From Colias croceus (lineage: Eukaryota > Arthropoda > Insecta > Lepidoptera > Pieridae), in contig NC_059551.1 in the NCBI RefSeq assembly GCF_905220415.1, forward strand, positions 8,752,001 through 8,816,000: 64,000 bases of DNA. The letters run 5' to 3'. Position 1 is the first letter of the stretch; every line of letters starts with the position of its first letter. Of this stretch, positions 10,087-20,569 are shown piece after piece. The notes beneath the pieces are model-generated. The model was not told the DNA's origin. It made no database searches and saw nothing but the letters and a program-made list of their open reading frames with translations. The position numbers were made by a program, and so were the translations under genes.

Positions 10087-11397
10087 TTAAGTATGTATTT
10101 CAATAGTAGTTTCTCATCTATGAGAACTGTCATTTAATCAACCGTTTAATTTTCACATAGTTACACATTTAAAGTAGGTAACTTATGTGTAAAAAATTTC
10201 AAAATAAAAATTCACTTTCTTTAATCAAATGTATTTATTATCTACAGGAACAAAAAAAAACGTAAGCGTAAGATTGCACAATTCTTCTAGACTCTAGAGT
10301 ATCCATCTTGATAACACGCAGGCTCGAAATGCAGTGAACACAATATAGCAAATTGTGGCGGCGTCCAATCTACTCATGTCTCATGTTTTATACCCATTTT
10401 TTATTTAGCTCTGGAAATCTAAAACAAAATGAATTTATTAATAATCTAAAAGAAAAATTAATAAACAACAAACTAAAACTAAAACACATAAGTCAAATAA
10501 AACAATCACGTGGTATTTTTTATTTTCCTGCGGTAAAAAATTTACATCTATTATTTGCAAAAACAACTACATATAAATCTGATATAAGAAACAAAATAAA
10601 TAAATCAACGTTACCTAATATGAAATAGATTTTTTGTCATAAATCGATAATATACGCTAGATGTGTTACAACACTACGGTGGTAAACAAAATGCCAAACG
10701 TGTTATTATTGTGACATTTTTTAAAAATTATTTCATTATTTTGTATTCCACAACCCCATAAAGTGGGTAAATGTTACAGTTACAACATAAAATCACAAAA
10801 AAGCGCTTGATAAAACCTTCAAATAGGTTTAAAACATAAAGATTTATCAATTTGCTGAAAATCACTTACCGATGGAAAGATATTTTTACATTGTTTTTAT
10901 CCAAAACTCCCATTCGACTAGTGATAGCCGGATGATAAACATACAATAGTTATTTTAGCACACTGACAAATAAAAAGAAACACTGTACACTTTATATTTT
11001 CTAAATATTTCGTTAAAAACACTTGACGCACTGAGCCCACCAGCTGGTTGGAAAACAAACTGACTGCCGGCGCGCTACGTTTGAAGACAGTGCAGATACT
11101 CTATCGCTATCTCAATCTGGCTTATGCTGTTATTGACTAAGAGTAAGTAGATTAGAAAATATGTATTTTGTTCTGTCTTAATATAAGAACTCTATAGGTT
11201 TATTGCTCTGAGGGGAAGATAAATGATAAAATGTTAGGTATTGACATTTATACAAAATAGTGTAAGTGCGAATTATCACGAATTATGGACAAAAATTATC
11301 ATTACTTCTTTTATACATGTTTCTCTTTTGCCATTGACGATGAATGATAAATAAATCACCAAATTAAAATAAATAATTTTTTTTTACGAAAATTTTA

Positions 11398-11867
11398 GGG
11401 TGATACTAAACGAGCGGTTTTCCCGCCGCGGGAATCCGCTTCTGAACCGCACTACAACTTTCATATTAAATTGTGACTAGTGCGGTTCAGAAGCGGATTC
11501 CCGCGGCGGGAAAACCGCTCGTATAGTATCACCCCTAGTCACAATTTAATATGAAAGTTGTATGCTGCATACCTACTACACTGCGCGGTTTTCCGTCGCG
11601 GTTCACAGGCGGGACAAATTCGACCGCCGCATGCAGCGTCAAACCACCGCTGATAACCGGCGCTTAACTACACGGGCGGTTTCCCGCTACGCCCGCTAAT
11701 AATTCTATTAATATAAAAGGAGCTGCAAGTGCAGTTATAATTGGCGGGTCCATGTTCAAATGAACAGAAGACAGCGATAAACCGCGGCCCGTGTAGTTTG
11801 ATGGTCTGCGGCAGCTTTGGCGAGCGGATTCCCGCGGCGAGAAAACCGCTCGTATAGTATAACCCTT
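11398..11867. mobile_element. GC-rich foldback element with nested inverted repeat
   Basis: GGGTGATACTAAACGAGCGG then TTTTCCCGCCGCGGGAATCC opens the element, and its reverse complement appears at about 11485-11534 and again, diverged, at 11820-11867 (AAACCGCTCGTATAGTATAA). The inner pair (11398-11534) forms a near-perfect hairpin with roughly 60-bp arms. Non-coding, MITE-like. Superfamily not assigned. Confidence 0.65.
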
Positions 11868-12156
11868 AAAGTTATTAATTTTACTCTATGGTAAGAATTT
11901 GGCTTAAAGGTTTCGTAGCCAGGCCATTAAATCTTCAAAAAAATTAAGAATTGTCAATGTCATAGTCATACTGTCTTAACGTCATTTAAATTTTCTAAAG
12001 ATAAATCAAAAATGTCATATTTATTTAATAATTTGTTGTAACTTTTGTTGCCAAATCAAATTATTTTAAATGAAAATGGGTCCAAAGTTCAGGTTTTAAT
12101 TTTTAATACCATGCAAACATTTTGACCGTAGGCAGTGTTTCGACGTTACTTTAAAC

Positions 12157-12816
12157 ATGGTCCTGTCACCGCGAATATTGCTATCGAATGTTGCGCGTGA
12201 GAAATGTAAAGCGTGTTTGCGAGAACAGCCCCAATTATTCATTCAAAATGGTGCAATATCCGAACCAAAAGCTGCAGTTTTACTGCCCCTATGTGTGATA
12301 AATGAAGAGGTACATATTTTGTACACTTTACGGTCATCCGCTTTAAAAACTCACAGTGGTCAGGTATCGTTTCCTGGTGGTAAAATTGACAAAGGAGAGG
12401 ACGTAATCGACACAGCGCTAAGAGAGACAGAAGAAGAGATTGGTATAACTCGTGATGCGATCGACGTTTGGTGTACAATGTCCGCAGTTCAGGGACGCGA
12501 TAAGAATATGTTGATAAAACCTGTTGTGGGAGTTATCAAAGATTTCGAAAAGCGTGTATTAGTGCCGAATTTCCATGAAGTGGAAGAGGTGTTCACTGTT
12601 CCTATATCAGCACTGTGTGATCCACTTAACCATGCACACTTGATGTTTGATAACACTCCTCTACCAATATTTTTAGCTGGCAAACATAAGATATGGGGTA
12701 TAACAGGGTTTATTACCCACTTGTTCTTACAGTGCTTCCTTCCCAGTGAGAATTATTTGGTTGATTTTATGAGGAAAAAGTTTGATATGAATGAACTTTT
12801 GCCATCTAAGTTATAG
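12157..12816 (+). CDS. Nudix hydrolase, CoA-diphosphatase type (NUDT7/NUDT8-like), copy 2
   Basis: Intronless 219-residue paralogue of the gene at 1087-1743. The Nudix box spans residues 75-97 (G-K-I-D-K-G-E..RETEEEIGI) and every catalytic glutamate is present. The upstream CoA-type motif reads ILYTLRSSALKTHSGQVSFPGG. The C-terminal half matches copy 1 throughout (VF.VPI..LCDP, P.FLAG.HKIWGIT.FITH.FL), so both copies appear full length. The two genes differ most in the first 40 residues, which could mean different targeting. The predicted role is CoA or acyl-CoA diphosphate cleavage. Its transcript converges on the Kazal locus, with the two opposed poly(A) signals only 10 bp apart. Confidence 0.9.
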   Translation: MVLSPRILLSNVAREKCKACLREQPQLFIQNGAISEPKAAVLLPLCVINEEVHILYTLRSSALKTHSGQVSFPGGKIDKGEDVIDTALRETEEEIGITRDAIDVWCTMSAVQGRDKNMLIKPVVGVIKDFEKRVLVPNFHEVEEVFTVPISALCDPLNHAHLMFDNTPLPIFLAGKHKIWGITGFITHLFLQCFLPSENYLVDFMRKKFDMNELLPSKL

Positions 12817-12895
12817 TAGTAGTAGCTTGTACATATTTTTACAAATGATCAATAATTGTATTATTGTAATGGGGTAAATGAAAACAATGAAATGT

Positions 12896-12901
12896 AATAA
12901 A
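12896..12901 (+). terminator. poly(A) signal of Nudix copy 2
   Basis: AATAAA 80 nt after the stop codon at 12816. A second plus-strand AATAAA occurs near 13040. Confidence 0.6.
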
Positions 12902-12910
12902 TAACAAGGT

Positions 12911-12916
12911 TTTATT
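12911..12916 (-). terminator. poly(A) signal of the Kazal locus
   Basis: Minus-strand AATAAA (TTTATT on plus) about 150 nt beyond the stop of the distal Kazal exon. It is the first canonical signal for that transcript and lies next to the opposed signal of the Nudix gene. Confidence 0.45.
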
Positions 12917-13064
12917 TAACTTTTTGTACACTTGACTTTTAAATATAAATTACCAATACAATTGGTGATGGGTACTAGGTTGCTTGATTATTCATTAACT
13001 GTGATATGTATTTTATAAATAATTTATGTAAATTTCGAATAATAAAGTATTAAAAAAAATTGTT

Positions 13065-14239
13065 TTAATTTTTCAAAGTAGGTGGTAACAGCTTACAATC
13101 CACTCTTGAAATCATTGGCAGTGAAAATAATTGTATGTAATTAAGTCTACATTCATATGTACATATATTCCTGTATCTTATCATATCTGATGCACAAATG
13201 GGTTGATATTCTGAAGTGCAAGCGCAGTACTTTTCACCCCAATCCCACACTTGGCAGTGTGCCAACACACACAAGAACATAAATATAAATGCTGAAACAA
13301 AAACGAATTTAGTATTTACTCCTCTAGTGATCTTATGTACAAAAAAGCAAAAAGCTTACTTACAAAATATCAAATAAATAAGTATTAGCACTATTCATCA
13401 CATCTCTCTTCCTTAACAATCATTAGTTGCTGACCATACAACCTTTCGAAAGTCTTCTTATAGCAATTAAATTCACAATGGTTATTAAAGCTGTTGCCAT
13501 CTGAAGAGCACACTGGTGAGTACATTTTATCGCAAGGACATTTAGTGAAAAGTGAGTATGAGTCTGGTAGTGAATAGCAAGCACTTGTGGTTAACATTAT
13601 TGCCAGGAGAAAAACTGAAAAACAAAATTGTATTTAAATTTGCACACACAAAAACAATATTCATTTTTCGCTGTACAGATTCGTAAGGATCTGTACGTGT
13701 TTGTAAATTAAAATTATAAATAATTATTAATTAAAATTGAACGAAACACGACAATTTAATGATGTTTTTAATCAGCACATTGACGTCCGCCTCCTTGGTA
13801 CAGTGGTTGACGCGTGAGCGTAGCACCGAGGGGTCCTGGGTTCGATTCCCGGTGGAGACGAACAAAAAAAAAATGTCTCGGTCTGGTAGGACACAGAAGG
13901 CTGATCGTGATCACCTACTTGTCCCTAAAGAAAATCGATCAGTGAAACAGATATAAAATGCATCTGCCTCTTACCCCACTAAGGGGACACGGGGCTTCAC
14001 TTTTAATCAGCACATTTTGAAGGTATTAACGAAGGTAACGAACCTACTTATTTAATTACAAAAAGGGGTTTCATAAATATAAAGTACCTACTCAACATAA
14101 ATACCTACATATTTTAGTACCTACCTAAACACCCTGAAACCTTTATTCAAACACATTGTTATAACTGTAATAATATGTGCTAGAGTGCCAGTAACAATAA
14201 AAAAAATATATTATAATACTCACCAACTTTGGAATCCAT
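13065..14239 (-). CDS. Secreted single-Kazal inhibitor, isoform with distal Kazal exon (predicted exon skipping)
   Basis: A second Kazal exon at 13065-13291 follows an acceptor TTTTTGTTTCAG. It has no first exon of its own that I can find, yet it is also phase 1. Joined to the same 16-nt exon 14224-14239 it reads MDSKVAFIFMFLCVLAHCQV, again a signal peptide, then a Kazal domain with six cysteines (YCAC, PICASD, NIC, YEC, VDC), 80 residues in all. P1 would be Ser, so the target differs from the Lys-P1 isoform. The domain is diverged (ASDMIRY instead of the usual SDG.TY). If the middle exon is included instead, this exon could sit in the 3' UTR, and its own ATG at 13280 could start a short-leader protein. 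Splicing is predicted only. Confidence 0.6.
13292..13363 (-). other. Predicted 72-nt intron between the two Kazal exons
   Basis: GTAAGT donor at 13358-13363 lies 27 nt after the stop of the proximal Kazal exon, and a strong polypyrimidine tract with CAG precedes the distal exon. This makes the proximal exon (13364-13614) a cassette exon with signals on both sides. Confidence 0.6.
13391..14239 (-). CDS. Secreted single-Kazal protease inhibitor, isoform with proximal Kazal exon
   Basis: Two exons: 14224-14239 (ATG GAT TCC AAA GTT G, donor GTGAGT) and 13391-13614 (acceptor TTTTTCAG). Joined in phase 1 they give 79 residues starting MDSKVVFLLAIMLTTSACYS, a good signal peptide. The mature part is one compact Kazal domain with six cysteines: C-x-C start (KCPCDK), PVCSSDGN, NHC, EFNC and a final C before the end. 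By the Kazal rule, P1 (second residue after Cys2) is Lys, which predicts inhibition of trypsin-like serine proteases outside the cell. The short C-x-C spacing is typical of invertebrate non-classical Kazal domains. The intron contains a tRNA-derived SINE. The TATAAAAAG on the minus strand at 14303-14311 lies about 65 nt upstream of the ATG and is a candidate promoter. Confidence 0.8.
13766..14016 (+). mobile_element. tRNA-derived SINE with 16-bp target duplication
   Basis: The body 13782-14000 opens with a tRNA-like head containing a TGGTACAGTGG A-box and a GGTTCGATTCC B-box (13839-13849), followed by an A-run and a family-specific tail (CCTACTTGTCCCTAAAGAAA). Direct repeats of TTTTAATCAGCACATT flank it at 13766-13781 and 14001-14016. 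It lies in the Kazal intron. It is not a real tRNA gene, because the 3' half cannot complete the cloverleaf and the family recurs at 62.5 kb. Confidence 0.85.
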
Positions 14240-14302
14240 TGTTTACAAATCAACTGACTACTGACTAGTTCTGTGTTCGTGCTCACTTTGAAACCTTCAC
14301 CG

Positions 14303-14311
14303 CTTTTTATA
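14303..14311 (-). promoter_or_regulatory. Candidate TATA box of the Kazal locus
   Basis: TATAAAAAG on the minus strand, about 64 nt upstream of the ATG of the shared first exon. No other TATA-like motif lies this close. Confidence 0.4.
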
Positions 14312-15685
14312 CTGTTAATTATTGTATTATCTCAAACTGATTAAAGAGCAAGGATAATAAAGGTAAACCTGGCCTGGATCCTTGAGTGGTAATTCGCAAT
14401 AAATGAAGTAGATACTGTAACCGCAGTTACATTAACGATACTCGACACTGACTATTGTTTTTTTATCTGAATTTCCGTTAAGCGCCTAGTTTATTCAGTA
14501 TTTATAGATTATATAACTTGACTGTTGAGCACCTGCTTATTGATTGAAGTAAATAATATCTCAGCCCAGGCATGCCTATTAATAATTGTAGAATATTATC
14601 GAAACATTTGCATAGTACGTGTTCGTAATATATTTGACCAAAGTACTTAGTCAGTACTTGTATACGTAGTATATTATTATTAGTCTGTGGTCAGTACAAA
14701 GGTAGGTAATTGATTTGTCTTTTTGTTGTTTGGTGTAATCTCCCTCAGTGTCAATTAAAACTGTGTTTATAAATTGTTTAATAGGAAGCCATAGCCGTTA
14801 TAAAATGTTTCATGATTTATGGTTTAAAATGAGAATAAAACTCTTATTTTACTTATTTTCCAGTTTACTGAGATATTATTTACTTCACTAAACTTCAGAA
14901 CAAATACAAAAATCTATAATAGGTAACTGCGCGTGACTGTTTCAAAAATGTATATTTTATTTTTCAATGTATAATTCAATAAAACAATAAGGGAGCGTCA
15001 AAGAATAAGTTTGAGTTTTAAATATCTTATTGATAAATAAAATTAAGCCACGCAAGGCACCAATGAATATAAAATGTTTGAATATATTATAACGTAACTA
15101 TTCTATTCCTAGGGAATTGTAATTAATTAATATAATCGCAATAAATAAAATTCTCTGCGAATATTTATACTGTCGATGTTAAAATATATAGCATTTAAAC
15201 AATGACTCTTTATCTGTTCCTAACGAAATAAATAGTTAAATACTAATGTAAATTAAAAGGAACAATGAGGATATTTTAACTCGTAAGTATTTGCGCGCTT
15301 TATTACTTCCCGTCAAAAGCCTATCTTTTGCGGTTGTTTATTTTCAACGCCTTATGTAAGAAAACGTACCTAAGCATATCGCCATAATAAATAATAAAAC
15401 AGTTATTTATATTTTAATTTACCTGCTTCAAAAACGGAGATCCTTATTCCCAATTCCTTAGATCCACTGTATTTTGATTTTATTTGCCTAGATAATACCA
15501 ACAAGTAAATTTGAAAATACAATATCCTCTGACGTTTATTCTGAAACACGCAGGCCGCAGAAAACATCCGATTTTATTATAAATTATTATTTTAATTATA
15601 AAGTAAATATGTAAATGTAGAATTTGCGTAAGTTTTATTATTTGTGATAGAGCCCTGACTCACTACGTATAGTATATAGGTAATA

Positions 15686-15891
15686 CTAGCTTTCTGCCCG
15701 CGGCTTCGCCTGCGTTTTCAAAGAAAAACCCGCATAGTTCCCGTTCCCGAGGGATTTCCGGGATAAAACCTATCCTATCTCTCAAGTTGGATCGAACTGC
15801 ACACGGTGTGCGAATTTTATTATAATCGGTTAAGTGGTTTAGGAGTCCATTGAGGACAAAAATTGTGACACGAGATTTATATATATTAAGA
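15686..15891 (-). mobile_element. Helitron-like (Lep1-type) short element
   Basis: Reverse orientation. It starts with CTAGCTTTCTGCCCGCGGCT and contains CCCGCATAGTTCCCGTTCCC and GGATTTCCGGGATAAAACCT. The tandem repeat that follows begins exactly where this element stops. Confidence 0.65.
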
Positions 15892-16388
15892 TTTGCTGCC
15901 TTCATATTTTAGCGGTATCACGGGTACCTACCTAACTACTTACATAATATCTTAATTATCAACACCCATAGTACCTATGTACCTACGATTTAAAAAATAA
16001 CTTGGCTTGTGGTTTCAAAATAATCCCATAGGCCTACAGGCACGTATAGTATATATACCTAGGTAATATTTGCTGGCTTCATATTTTAGCGGTATCACAG
16101 GTACCTACCTAACTACTTACATATCTTAATTATCAACACCCATAGTACCTATGTACCTACGATTTAAAAAATAACTTGCCTTGTGGTTTCAAAATAATCC
16201 CATAGGCCTACAGGCACGTATAGTATATACCTAGGTAATATTTGCTGGCTTCATATTTTAGCGGTATCACAGGTACCTACCTAACTACTTACATATCTTA
16301 ATTATCAACACCCATAGTACCTATGTACCTACGATTTAAAAAATAACTTGCCTTGTGGTTTCAAAATAATCCCATAGGCCTACAGGCA
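15892..16388. repeat. Three-copy tandem repeat, 172-178 bp
   Basis: The phrase TTGCTGGCTTCATATTTTAG starts copies at about 15892, 16070 and 16242. Each copy then has GGTACCTACCTAACTACTTA, CAACACCCATAGTACCTATG and CCCATAGGCCTACAGGCAC. Copies are nearly identical, which indicates recent expansion. No coding potential. Confidence 0.9.
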
Positions 16389-18720
16389 CAGAATATAATT
16401 ATTAATTATATTAGTACTACGTAATACAGGATACAACCAAATATGTATGTGTGTGTACCTACATAGACAATTATTGTTCTTTATTTTATTGTATTGTCGT
16501 GTAGACAAACTAACAAAGAGTAAGTACGTTACGAATATATTATTTATAATGTTACTGTCTATTTAAGTACGTATATGTTATTAGTATTCTTAGCATGGCG
16601 TGAGGATTTAAATTTTTTTATTTTATAGTCACAACTTTATGAGTTATGACGTATTAGTGCGTAGCTGTAGAAAATAAGAACTCAAAAAACCGAAAACGAA
16701 TAGGTACTAGGGTACCTACTCCTAGCTATTGATAAACTATTTCACGCAAAAGTTTTTGGTTGGTCCTGTCGAAAGTTTAGTAGGTACCTACCTATCTGCT
16801 TTTGTTCAGTACCAAAAACATTACAGGCTGTTGCTTGAGTTATTATTAAAATGAATATAATTATTATCATATTGTATTATATTGTATTCGATTTTTGTAC
16901 ACACGCTGTACCGGTTAAGGTGCCGGCCAGTTAAAAGATCGTCCACGTTATAATATTATGTTTTTTATTTAAGTAGGTACTATACGATACTAAGATACCT
17001 ACATTAGGCTAGCAATTTTAAGGCGACATCAGTGATATGAAACCATTTGTGAAAAGAGGACCAGTTGTGAATAGAGATTGTTGCGACAGGTCTTCCTTAA
17101 AACGAGGAAATATAAAACAAAAGAATAATAATCGACTAACTATATTAATATTCAGTAGCCAGTAGCCATTAAATAAACCAGCAAAATCTACACACGTAGG
17201 TATATTTCTCATGGGGATACGGGAATTCACCCTTTAGAGTTTAGACAATCTCTAACTTAACTGACAGGCTGCGCGGTTTTTCCCGCGTAATTTATACTGA
17301 TGAAACTAATTTTCACTGATGTACGGCTTCTATTGGTAAGTCCCAGCCCTGGGACGTAGAGCGTAGAGTAGAGTGCGAACGGGTGTAGCATTTGCTCTAG
17401 GCGCCTTAACATTAACTTGACATTACGCACACCAAAAAGCATAACGTAAAATTTAACTTGCATTAATTGAGATGCATTTTCTTTAATGATTTCGTATAAC
17501 AAAATAAATACCTATACCTACTCTAATATTTAGGTTCTATACTCTTGGAATTGTTTCACAAGATAATGTAGAGATAGATTTTTATTGAACTTCCTTCCTC
17601 ATTTAATTAATCTCGTAACACTGAAACGTTTGTTTTCACGGTCGAATAAACAACATAAACTTTTGGTCTATTGACTATTCCTACATAGATATGGTTGAGT
17701 TATACTGGTTATTTCTTTGAACCACTCATTCCAATTCATTTAAAAAACTAAACTAAAGTCTATATAGTAGTATCTAGTACAGTTTATGTATATTATATTA
17801 TGTGGTAGTGTATAAGAAAATATTCTGTCTTTAATAGAACATAAAAATGAAACAGGAAAAGCGCTACCATTCGTCAAGAACAACGCATAAGGGGTAAGTA
17901 TCACAGAACTATATCTCGATATAGTTCTGTGGTAAGTATAATTTAATTTATTACTTAATTATTATTAGCCATCACGCCAACTAGTGCTTACATTTTACAA
18001 AATAACGAACATGTGAACGTATATATGGGTGTATACTGTATATGGTATCTAGGTAGGTACTTATACTTAGTTACTTATGTCGTTAGTTATAAATACATAC
18101 TTATTTGCATTGTTATTTAATATTTACTATTTAGGTTAACGATACGAGTGTGGGTGGAATACACCCGGAAAATAAATTAATCCTATTTTGGAAGTTATAC
18201 TGAGACGTCGAGTGATTTTTTGTAGGAGAAAATTTTTACATTCCATAAAGCTATATTATGACTGTCTAAATTATTTTTATTTATCTTATGTACTTAGAGA
18301 ATAGATTATAACGTTGCCAACTACCGGTTTAAAAAGTGAGGGTAGCTCTTTTGAAATTTTCGTACCTATAATAATGCAATCAAATGTAATTAAAATGGGA
18401 TTTTAACGCTCGTCATACTAATTAATTAATTATATTATCTGATAACATCTGATATCAACTTATCGGAGTAGGTAGTTACCTATTTCAAAAATGTAATTAA
18501 TAAATAAATAAGAAGACGTATTTAACTACATAACAATAATTCTTGTTCTTCTGTCTGTCCAACGATATCCACTTATCTCAATCAATTAATCACATGCACA
18601 CAGTACATGGAAAACCTTTAAACTTAACAGATAAATACATATGAAGATATATTTGTAGGTAAGTATACACAGGTAATAAGTAGTGCGTACAAGTACTTAC
18701 CTTATGTTACGGCAATCTAC

Positions 18721-18932
18721 ACTAATATTATAAAGAGGAAAACTTTGTTTGTTTGTTTGATTGTAATGAATAGGCACATAAACTACTGGACCAATTTTAA
18801 AATTTCTTTCACCATTCGAAAGCTACATTATCCACGAGTAACATAGGCTAGGTTTTATCCCGGAAATCCCACGGGAACGGGAACTACGCGGGTTTTTCTT
18901 TGAAAACGCGGGCGAAGCCGCAGGCGGAAAGC
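18721..18932 (+). mobile_element. Helitron-like (Lep1-type) short element
   Basis: ACACTAATATTATAAAGAGG to GCCGCAGGCGGAAAGCTTG, including CCGGAAATCCCACGGGAACG and GGGTTTTTCTTTGAAAACGC. The final CTAG is mutated to CTTG. Confidence 0.65.
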
Positions 18933-19802
18933 TTGTGTGTTATAATTTGCCAGACTGTGATTATAGATGCCATTTTTTAAGGGCCACTCGAGCTACAGTG
19001 AAAATTTACAGTGGTTCAAAATCGAGTCTAAAGGAGTCGGTTACATACAAACATATTAACATACAAGGAATAGTGACAATGCTTGGCTAAATGCCTTAAC
19101 TATAAAATGATTGAAAAAAGAAATCTCTCTGCGAATTCCAGTTTAAGGGTGCTATAACGGATTTTTACAAAAACACGCTGTCTTTCGGTACCATTTTAAC
19201 TTAAAGCAATTACACGTGAGAACATAGTAATATCTTAATTTAAAGATAATATATTCAGCTCTACGTTCATCTTATAAAAATTGTACGACGTCATACAAAA
19301 TTGTCGCTGAAATACGTTTTTTCCATCACAATAAACGCATAAAATGCAAAAAAATGGGGTCTAAAACGGTACCATTTTAGGAAAATTAAGAGCCTAATCT
19401 ATCTTCTTAACTATATCTTATTGAGGGATATATAGTCCTTTATTTAAGGTGTAATTTTTATGAATCTAAATCAAAATTTTATTTCAATAATGAGCTAAAT
19501 TAAAAATACTTGTCGATTTCTTCATACATTTTGTTCTCGCGGGACCGCGCTCAGAAGCGCTCTTGGAAGGACGGGTGTATCGCTCCTCGTCCCAAAAATA
19601 AAAACGAATAATAAAAAGATTATTGTGCGTTCACTGTCGTTTTCGTGATTTGAAATATTTGATACTTTATAAGAGTAAACTGTATAAGTTTCATATTCAA
19701 ATTATTTGTAATTTAAAATTATGTTTTAAAATTACGTTGACTGAGATCCTCTTTTTTATGGGTTGTTGAACGGATTGGTGGGGTAAAGCAATTTGACAAA
19801 AC

Positions 19803-20010
19803 TTAAATCCAAAATGGCGCCGACGAAAATTTTACATGTTTTCGTCATGGGTGTCATTTTCATGGTTTTTGGGGTAGCTATTAACCAATATGAGGTCAAA
19901 ACTAAAATCCAAGATTGCGCCAACGATGGTTCCTAAACATGTATTTCAATGTTTAAAATTATTTTAAGACTGTCCCACTCACACTCTGTATAGGTTATAG
20001 TTTTGCATAC
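19803..20010 (-). repeat. Left arm of an inverted repeat surrounding the LTR retrotransposon
   Basis: The reverse complement of this stretch matches 26437-27040: ATGCAAAACTA, GTGGGACA, AGTCTTAAAATAAT, GAAATACATGTTTAGGAA, then the GGCGCCATCTTGGATTTTAG unit. Here the 100-bp unit is present about 1.3 times, on the right about five times. Confidence 0.75.
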
Positions 20011-20325
20011 GCTAAGTACGTAAAAAATACTTATAAAATGCCAGATGTATTTTTTTTTCAAATAGATTAATTCTTAAAACTCTTTGTGTACACCCCTAAA
20101 ATTCAACCCGCCCAACTTTGTCACCCGCACCGCGCACGTGAGCTATCGTTGAAGATTGTTTTCATAGACAAAATACTCACATTAGCGAAACGGTATATGC
20201 CGGCTGCACGAAGTTAGAGAAGAAAACATGGATTTTCAGGAAAATTTTTTGAAAATAAAAAAATGCTTTTTCAAAAAAATTTTTTGATGTAATTTTGTTG
20301 TTTAAGTATTTTTACGTGATTAGTG

Positions 20326-20473
20326 TGAAGTATGGATAGAGGCTTGGAGTTCAAATGAAACAACCGTTCGGTTATAAGGTGTATTCAAGACTGACTTACA
20401 AATAGGTGCACACAATATAACATAATAAAACATTAAGCTACATATACTTCATATAATTCATATAGGTACTTCA
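20326..20473 (-). repeat. 3' LTR (148 bp)
   Basis: TGAAGTATGGATAGAGGCTT to CATATAGGTACTTCA, identical to the copy at 26287-26434. On the coding strand the bases just before it are pyrimidine-rich then CACCCCCGAAGG, so a typical polypurine tract is not evident; the purine run lies on the opposite strand. Confidence 0.95.
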
Positions 20474-20569
20474 CCTTCGGGGGTGAAAGAAAAAAAAAAG
20501 AGAAAAAAAAATGTTTTTTCTACGTAAGAACCACTTTGTTCTATCCTTATGTACTATATTTATCTTATT

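Larger units (their letters stand above)
9100..12156. other. Gene-free interval with dispersed repeats
   Basis: It holds two Helitron-like fragments (9389-9544 and a decayed one at 9927-10086), a dispersed repeat at 9585-9745 and a GC hairpin element at 11398-11867. A 91-codon AT-rich ORF at 10353-10628 has no recognisable domain. The last ~250 bp before 12157 would contain the promoter of Nudix copy 2, but I see no clear TATA box. Confidence 0.5.
14320..20325. other. 6-kb interval without a recognisable gene
   Basis: AT-rich DNA with Helitron-like elements (15686-15891 and 18721-18932), a three-copy tandem repeat (15892-16388), small palindromes, and an inverted-repeat arm (19803-20010) next to the LTR retrotransposon. 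ORFs up to 81 codons have no domains and lack conserved composition. An intron or regulatory DNA of a gene outside the window cannot be excluded. Confidence 0.45.

Noticed and set aside
10353..10628. 91-codon plus-strand ORF
   Set aside because: AT-rich, Lys/Asn/Leu-rich composition, no domain, no splice or start support; expected by chance in such DNA.
13782..13860. tRNA-like sequence with A and B boxes
   Set aside because: It is the head of a SINE: flanked by a 16-bp duplication, followed by a SINE body, and repeated at 62.5 kb. No complete acceptor stem.
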